DNA of 9,259 nucleotides from Deltaproteobacteria bacterium (lineage in GTDB: Bacteria; Desulfobacterota_B; Binatia; UBA9968): the NCBI GenBank assembly GCA_005879255.1, contig VBKY01000107.1, positions 1 through 9,259 of the forward strand, in the 5' to 3' direction. This document shows, piece by piece, positions 7,880-9,259 of the stretch. The position numbers were made by a program, and so were the translations under genes. Position 1 is the first letter of the stretch, and every line of letters starts with the position of its first letter. The notes beneath the pieces were generated by a model that searched no databases, was not told where the DNA came from, and saw nothing but the letters and a program-made list of their open reading frames with translations.

Positions 7880-9259
7880 ATGAAGATCGCCATGATCGCC
7901 TCGGAGGTCAGTCCGTTCGCGAAGACCGGCGGTTTGGCTGACGTGATCGGCACGCTGTCGGTCGCTTTAGAACGACTCGGCCATGAAGTATGCGTCATCG
8001 CGCCGGCTTACCGCTGTGTCCTCCAGAGCGAATTTACCCTGGGCGAAAGCCCGATAAAACTTTCAGTGCCAGTTTCCGATCGCCAACAGGAGGCCACGGT
8101 GCTTCAGGGCACCCTCGGCAACGGCGTCCTCGTCTATCTGATCCGCGCCGATCGGTACTTCGATCGAGAATCTCTCTACGGCACGGCCACGGGCGACTAT
8201 CCGGACAACGCCGAACGCTTTGTTTTTTTTAGCCGGGCCGCTTTAGAACTGCTCCGCCACCAACCAGTCGATGTCGTTCATTGCCACGACTGGCAAACCG
8301 CTTTAGCCATCGTCTTTCTCAAAACTCAAACCAGCCGTTACCTCGAGATGGCCGGAGCAAAGAGCGTTTTGACGCTCCACAATTTGGGCTTTCAAGGAAT
8401 TTTCCAGCCGCACGACTGGCATCTATTGAATCTCGATGCCGCTCTTTTCACGCCACAGTTCTTGGAATTTTACGGCAATATTAATTTTCTCAAGGGAGCG
8501 CTCGTTTTGGCCGACAAAATCACCACGGTGAGTCCTTCCTATGCCCAGGAAATCATGACGGCTGCGCAAGGCTTTGGTCTCGAGGGTGTCGTGCGGCCGC
8601 GTGCGGCCGATCTCGTCGGCATTCTCAACGGGGTCGATTACAGCCTGTGGAATCCCTGGACCGATCCCTTCATCACGCCCCATTACGAGGAGAAGAGTTT
8701 GTCTCTGAAAGATGAGTGTAAAAGAAGGCTCCGGCGCATCTTTAAACTCCCCGATAACAACCATTCTCCGGTTATCGGGATGATCTCGCGCCTGACCGCG
8801 CAAAAGGGGTTCGATCTGGTTGAAGCCATCTTCGACTTGCTGATGCAACGCGATGTCCAGTTCGTCTTGCTCGGCAACGGCGAACCCCGCTTCGAACAAT
8901 TCTTTGGCGCCGCCGTAACGCGGTATGCCGACCGTGTGGGCGTGCGCATCGCCTTCGATGAACCCCTCGCCCATCAAATCGAGGCGGGCGCCGATCTCTT
9001 TCTGATGCCTTCTCTTTACGAGCCCTGTGGCCTCAACCAGATGTTTAGTCTCAAGTACGGTACGATTCCGATCGTGCGCGCCGTCGGCGGCTTGAAAGAT
9101 ACCGTGCAACAGTGCGATACCGATGCTGAAACCGGTACGGGATTTGTGTTCGAACTCTATGAGGCGCAGGCATTGCTCGACGCCATCGATCGTAGCCTGC
9201 AGGTTTTTCACAACCAAACGGCCTGGACCGCGCTGCAGCGCCGGGCCATGGCGATGGAT
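7880..9259 (+). CDS. glgA: Glycogen synthase GlgA (GT5, ADP-glucose type), C-terminus cut by window end
   Basis: GlgA adds glucose from ADP-glucose to the non-reducing ends of alpha-1,4-glucan. The frame is open from ATG 7880 to the last base, giving 460 residues. E. coli GlgA has 477, so only a short tail is missing. The two GT-B Rossmann domains are recognisable. The N-terminal one has K15 in KTGGLADV (donor phosphate contact), HCHDWQTAL from 134, and H167 in TLHNLGFQG. The C-terminal one has R304 and K309 in SRLTAQKG and E381 in YEPCGLNQ, followed by VGGLKDTV. The KTGGLADV motif and overall match point to ADP-glucose rather than UDP-glucose as donor. An in-frame TGA at 7850-7852 rules out a longer N-terminus, and ATG 7880 gives the expected family start MKIAMIASEVSPF. 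No Shine-Dalgarno is evident. No ADP-glucose pyrophosphorylase (glgC) is seen in the window. Confidence 0.96.
   Translation, partial: MKIAMIASEVSPFAKTGGLADVIGTLSVALERLGHEVCVIAPAYRCVLQSEFTLGESPIKLSVPVSDRQQEATVLQGTLGNGVLVYLIRADRYFDRESLYGTATGDYPDNAERFVFFSRAALELLRHQPVDVVHCHDWQTALAIVFLKTQTSRYLEMAGAKSVLTLHNLGFQGIFQPHDWHLLNLDAALFTPQFLEFYGNINFLKGALVLADKITTVSPSYAQEIMTAAQGFGLEGVVRPRAADLVGILNGVDYSLWNPWTDPFITPHYEEKSLSLKDECKRRLRRIFKLPDNNHSPVIGMISRLTAQKGFDLVEAIFDLLMQRDVQFVLLGNGEPRFEQFFGAAVTRYADRVGVRIAFDEPLAHQIEAGADLFLMPSLYEPCGLNQMFSLKYGTIPIVRAVGGLKDTVQQCDTDAETGTGFVFELYEAQALLDAIDRSLQVFHNQTAWTALQRRAMAMD

Noticed and set aside
8423..9217. Long antisense open frame (264 codons) opposite glgA
   Set aside because: It lies entirely within a clearly recognised glgA and shows no family motif. 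Long antisense frames are common in GC-rich codon-biased genes. The same applies to the 232-codon antisense frame at 4261-4959 within malQ and the 167-codon one at 1080-1583 within selB.

Overview
The window carries six genes, all on the + strand. They form two functional blocks, both cut by the window edges. Positions 1-3657 hold selenocysteine (Sec) machinery in the order selA (3' part), selB, selD. Positions 3796-9259 hold glycogen/alpha-glucan genes in the order malQ, glgB, glgA (5' part, about 460 codons). Coding density is high. The gaps are 62, 34, 138, 28 and 54 bp, so no stretch above 300 bp lacks a gene.

The organism is a bacterium: SelA makes Sec-tRNA directly from Ser-tRNA without phosphorylation, SelB is the bacterial type with C-terminal winged helices, and GlgA is the ADP-glucose type. 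Coding DNA is moderately GC-rich. Shine-Dalgarno sequences are weak or absent at all five visible starts. A short tandem repeat of the ATCTGCAATCTG kind lies between selA and selB; my impression, not a search result, is that such repeats occur in environmental lineages such as deltaproteobacteria or Acidobacteria. I cannot name the phylum with confidence.

The most informative point is in selD. A simple stop-to-stop reading gives a SelD that starts at a GTG (2689) and lacks the catalytic N-terminus. The real gene starts at ATG 2602 and reads through an in-frame TGA at 2659-2661, exactly at the catalytic Cys/Sec position (motif A-A-G-U-A-A-K). A perfect 6-bp stem with a GTT loop lies 33 nt downstream, which fits a bacterial SECIS element. 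SelD is therefore itself a selenoprotein, and the selA-selB-selD cluster makes a machine that its own third product depends on. No tRNA-Sec gene (selC) is present in the window.

SelA converts Ser-tRNA(Sec) to Sec-tRNA(Sec) using selenophosphate from SelD, and SelB delivers that tRNA to UGA codons marked by a SECIS. In the second block, GlgA elongates alpha-1,4-glucan from ADP-glucose, GlgB adds alpha-1,6 branches, and MalQ rearranges maltodextrins. A possible promoter in the 138-bp gap before malQ would separate the blocks. I see no functional link between them and no mobile element, CRISPR array or RNA gene.
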